Shown here piece by piece: positions 6,103 to 6,927 of a stretch of DNA of 6,927 bases. Both the position numbers and the translations under genes were made by a program. The notes under the pieces are model-generated. The model was not told the origin of the DNA. It saw only the letters and a program-made list of their open reading frames with translations, and searched no databases. Origin of the DNA: Schwartzia sp. (in: firmicutes) (lineage in GTDB: Bacteria > Bacillota > Negativicutes > Selenomonadales > Selenomonadaceae); the NCBI GenBank assembly GCA_017939945.1, contig JAGAZS010000111.1, forward strand, positions 1 through 6,927, read 5' to 3'. The first letter of the stretch is position 1. Each line of letters starts with the position of its first letter.

Positions 6103-6131
6103 CCGGCTCTCATCAGGGGAGCCGGTTTTCT
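6103..6131 (+). terminator. SAM-riboswitch-controlled attenuator terminator
   Basis: CCGGCTCTC (6103-6111) pairs with GGGAGCCGG (6117-6125), 9 pairs including one T-G, with loop ATCAG and the run TTTTCTT after it. Its 5' arm overlaps the antiterminator strand CTCTCATC (6107-6114), so the two structures exclude each other. Confidence 0.92.
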
Positions 6132-6202
6132 TATGGAATTTGCGCGGCGGGCTTTATTTGGCGAAGCAATGGGCGGCAGAGCCGCGTATAAAAACAGTTT
6201 TC

Positions 6203-6209
6203 AAGGAGG
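6203..6209 (+). promoter_or_regulatory. Ribosome binding site that chooses the second metK ATG
   Basis: AAGGAGG is followed by CTATGGAC and then ATG at 6218. Another in-frame ATG at 6212 lies only 2 nt from the Shine-Dalgarno core, too close for normal initiation. The ATG at 6218 with 8-nt spacing gives the typical MAKN N-terminus. Confidence 0.8.
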
Positions 6210-6217
6210 CTATGGAC

Positions 6218-6927
6218 ATGGCAAAAAATCGTATTCTCTTCACTTCGGAGTCGGTGACGGAAGGTCATCCGGACAAGATGGCGGACCAGATCTCGGACAG
6301 CATTCTCGACGCAATCATGGAGCAGGACCCGATGGGACGCGTGGCGGCGGAGACGCTGGTCACGACGGGGCAGGTTCATGTCGTCGGTGAAATCTCGACA
6401 AGCTGCTATATCGACATTCCGAAAATCATCCGCGACACGGTGGAGCGTATCGGCTACACCGACGCGAACTACGGGTTCGACTGCAAGACTTGCGGCATCC
6501 TCGTTTCAATCGACGAGCAGTCGGCGGATATCGCTCTCGGCGTCGACAAGGCGTATGAGGCAAAGGCGGGCGAGATGGATCCCATCGACGCCATCGGCGC
6601 CGGCGACCAGGGCATGATGTTCGGCTATGCGGCGAATGAGACGCCGGAGCTGATGCCGCTGCCGATTTCTCTGGCGCACAAACTGGCCTATCGTCTGACC
6701 GAGGTTCGCAAGAGCGGCGAGCTCAAGTATCTGCGTCCGGACGGCAAGACGCAGGTGACGGTGGCATACGAGGACGGCAAGCCTGTCGAGGTCGAGACGA
6801 TCGTCATCTCGACCCAGCACGATCCCGACGTTACGCAGGAGCAAATCAAGAAGGATATGCTCGAAAAGGTCATCAAGGTTATCGTTCCGGAACAGCTGCT
6901 GACCGATTCGACCAAGTATTTCATCAA
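6218..6927 (+). CDS. metK: S-adenosylmethionine synthetase, N-terminal 236 residues (3' end outside window)
   Basis: MetK condenses ATP and L-methionine to S-adenosylmethionine in the cytoplasm, releasing phosphate and pyrophosphate. The frame is open to the right edge, and about 236 of the roughly 395 residues of a bacterial MetK are present. Visible motifs are FTSESVTEGHPDKMADQISD (8-27) with the catalytic His17 and Asp19 of the GHPDK box, the AAETLVTTGQVHVVGE strand (43-58) with a likely K+-ligand Glu45, the signature hexapeptide GAGDQG (127-132) continuing MMFGYA, and LRPDGKTQV (172-180). Expression is controlled by its own promoter and a SAM-I attenuator, 5' UTR about 250 nt. Sequence looks ordinary for the family, with no disrupted motif in the part seen. 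Confidence 0.97.
   Translation, partial: MAKNRILFTSESVTEGHPDKMADQISDSILDAIMEQDPMGRVAAETLVTTGQVHVVGEISTSCYIDIPKIIRDTVERIGYTDANYGFDCKTCGILVSIDEQSADIALGVDKAYEAKAGEMDPIDAIGAGDQGMMFGYAANETPELMPLPISLAHKLAYRLTEVRKSGELKYLRPDGKTQVTVAYEDGKPVEVETIVISTQHDPDVTQEQIKKDMLEKVIKVIVPEQLLTDSTKYFI

Noticed and set aside
6133..6390. Plus-strand frame of 85 codons across the metK leader and start
   Set aside because: Overlaps metK in another frame, begins inside the riboswitch expression platform and has no ribosome binding site.

Overview
The window is about 6.9 kb of GC-rich bacterial chromosome carrying two complete and two edge-truncated housekeeping or conserved genes, plus one further complete gene. It suggests an anaerobic, GC-rich member of the Firmicutes, perhaps a Negativicute such as a Selenomonas relative. 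The reasons are a full-length MutS2 with an Smr domain, a DUF2225 zinc-ribbon protein, a SAM-I (S-box) transcription-attenuation riboswitch ahead of metK, strong AGGAGG ribosome binding sites and a TTG start, and a flavin reductase-rubredoxin protein typical of strict anaerobes. This placement is inference from gene content only, not from a phylogenetic marker.

Layout: mutS2 (+, start lies just left of the window, ends at 2367) is followed by a strong hairpin terminator whose flanks (A7 and T6) could make it work in both directions. A 195-bp convergent intergenic region (2368-2562) then holds that terminator and four further hairpins in a row. This is the densest unexplained structure in the window. 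Next comes a minus-strand pair 15 bp apart: a DUF2225-family zinc-ribbon/TPR-like protein (3934-5100), then an 11-TM sodium-dependent NSS-family transporter (2563-3918, TTG start). A divergent intergenic region (5101-5275) separates this pair from a plus-strand flavin reductase-rubredoxin fusion (Hrb type, 5276-5899). Finally, a consensus-like promoter, a SAM-I riboswitch with resolvable P1/antiterminator/terminator pairings, and the first 236 codons of metK run off the right edge.

Functionally the genes are largely independent. MutS2 acts in ribosome-collision rescue or recombination control. The NSS protein probably takes up an amino acid. Hrb passes electrons, probably from NAD(P)H, towards flavodiiron-type O2/NO reductases encoded elsewhere. 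MetK makes S-adenosylmethionine under feedback by its own product. I found no mobile element, CRISPR array, tRNA, rRNA or defence cassette. No clearly new system is visible. The best leads are the hairpin cluster downstream of mutS2, a degenerate three-copy helical repeat in the N-terminal extension of the DUF2225 protein, and the pairing of that protein with a transporter.
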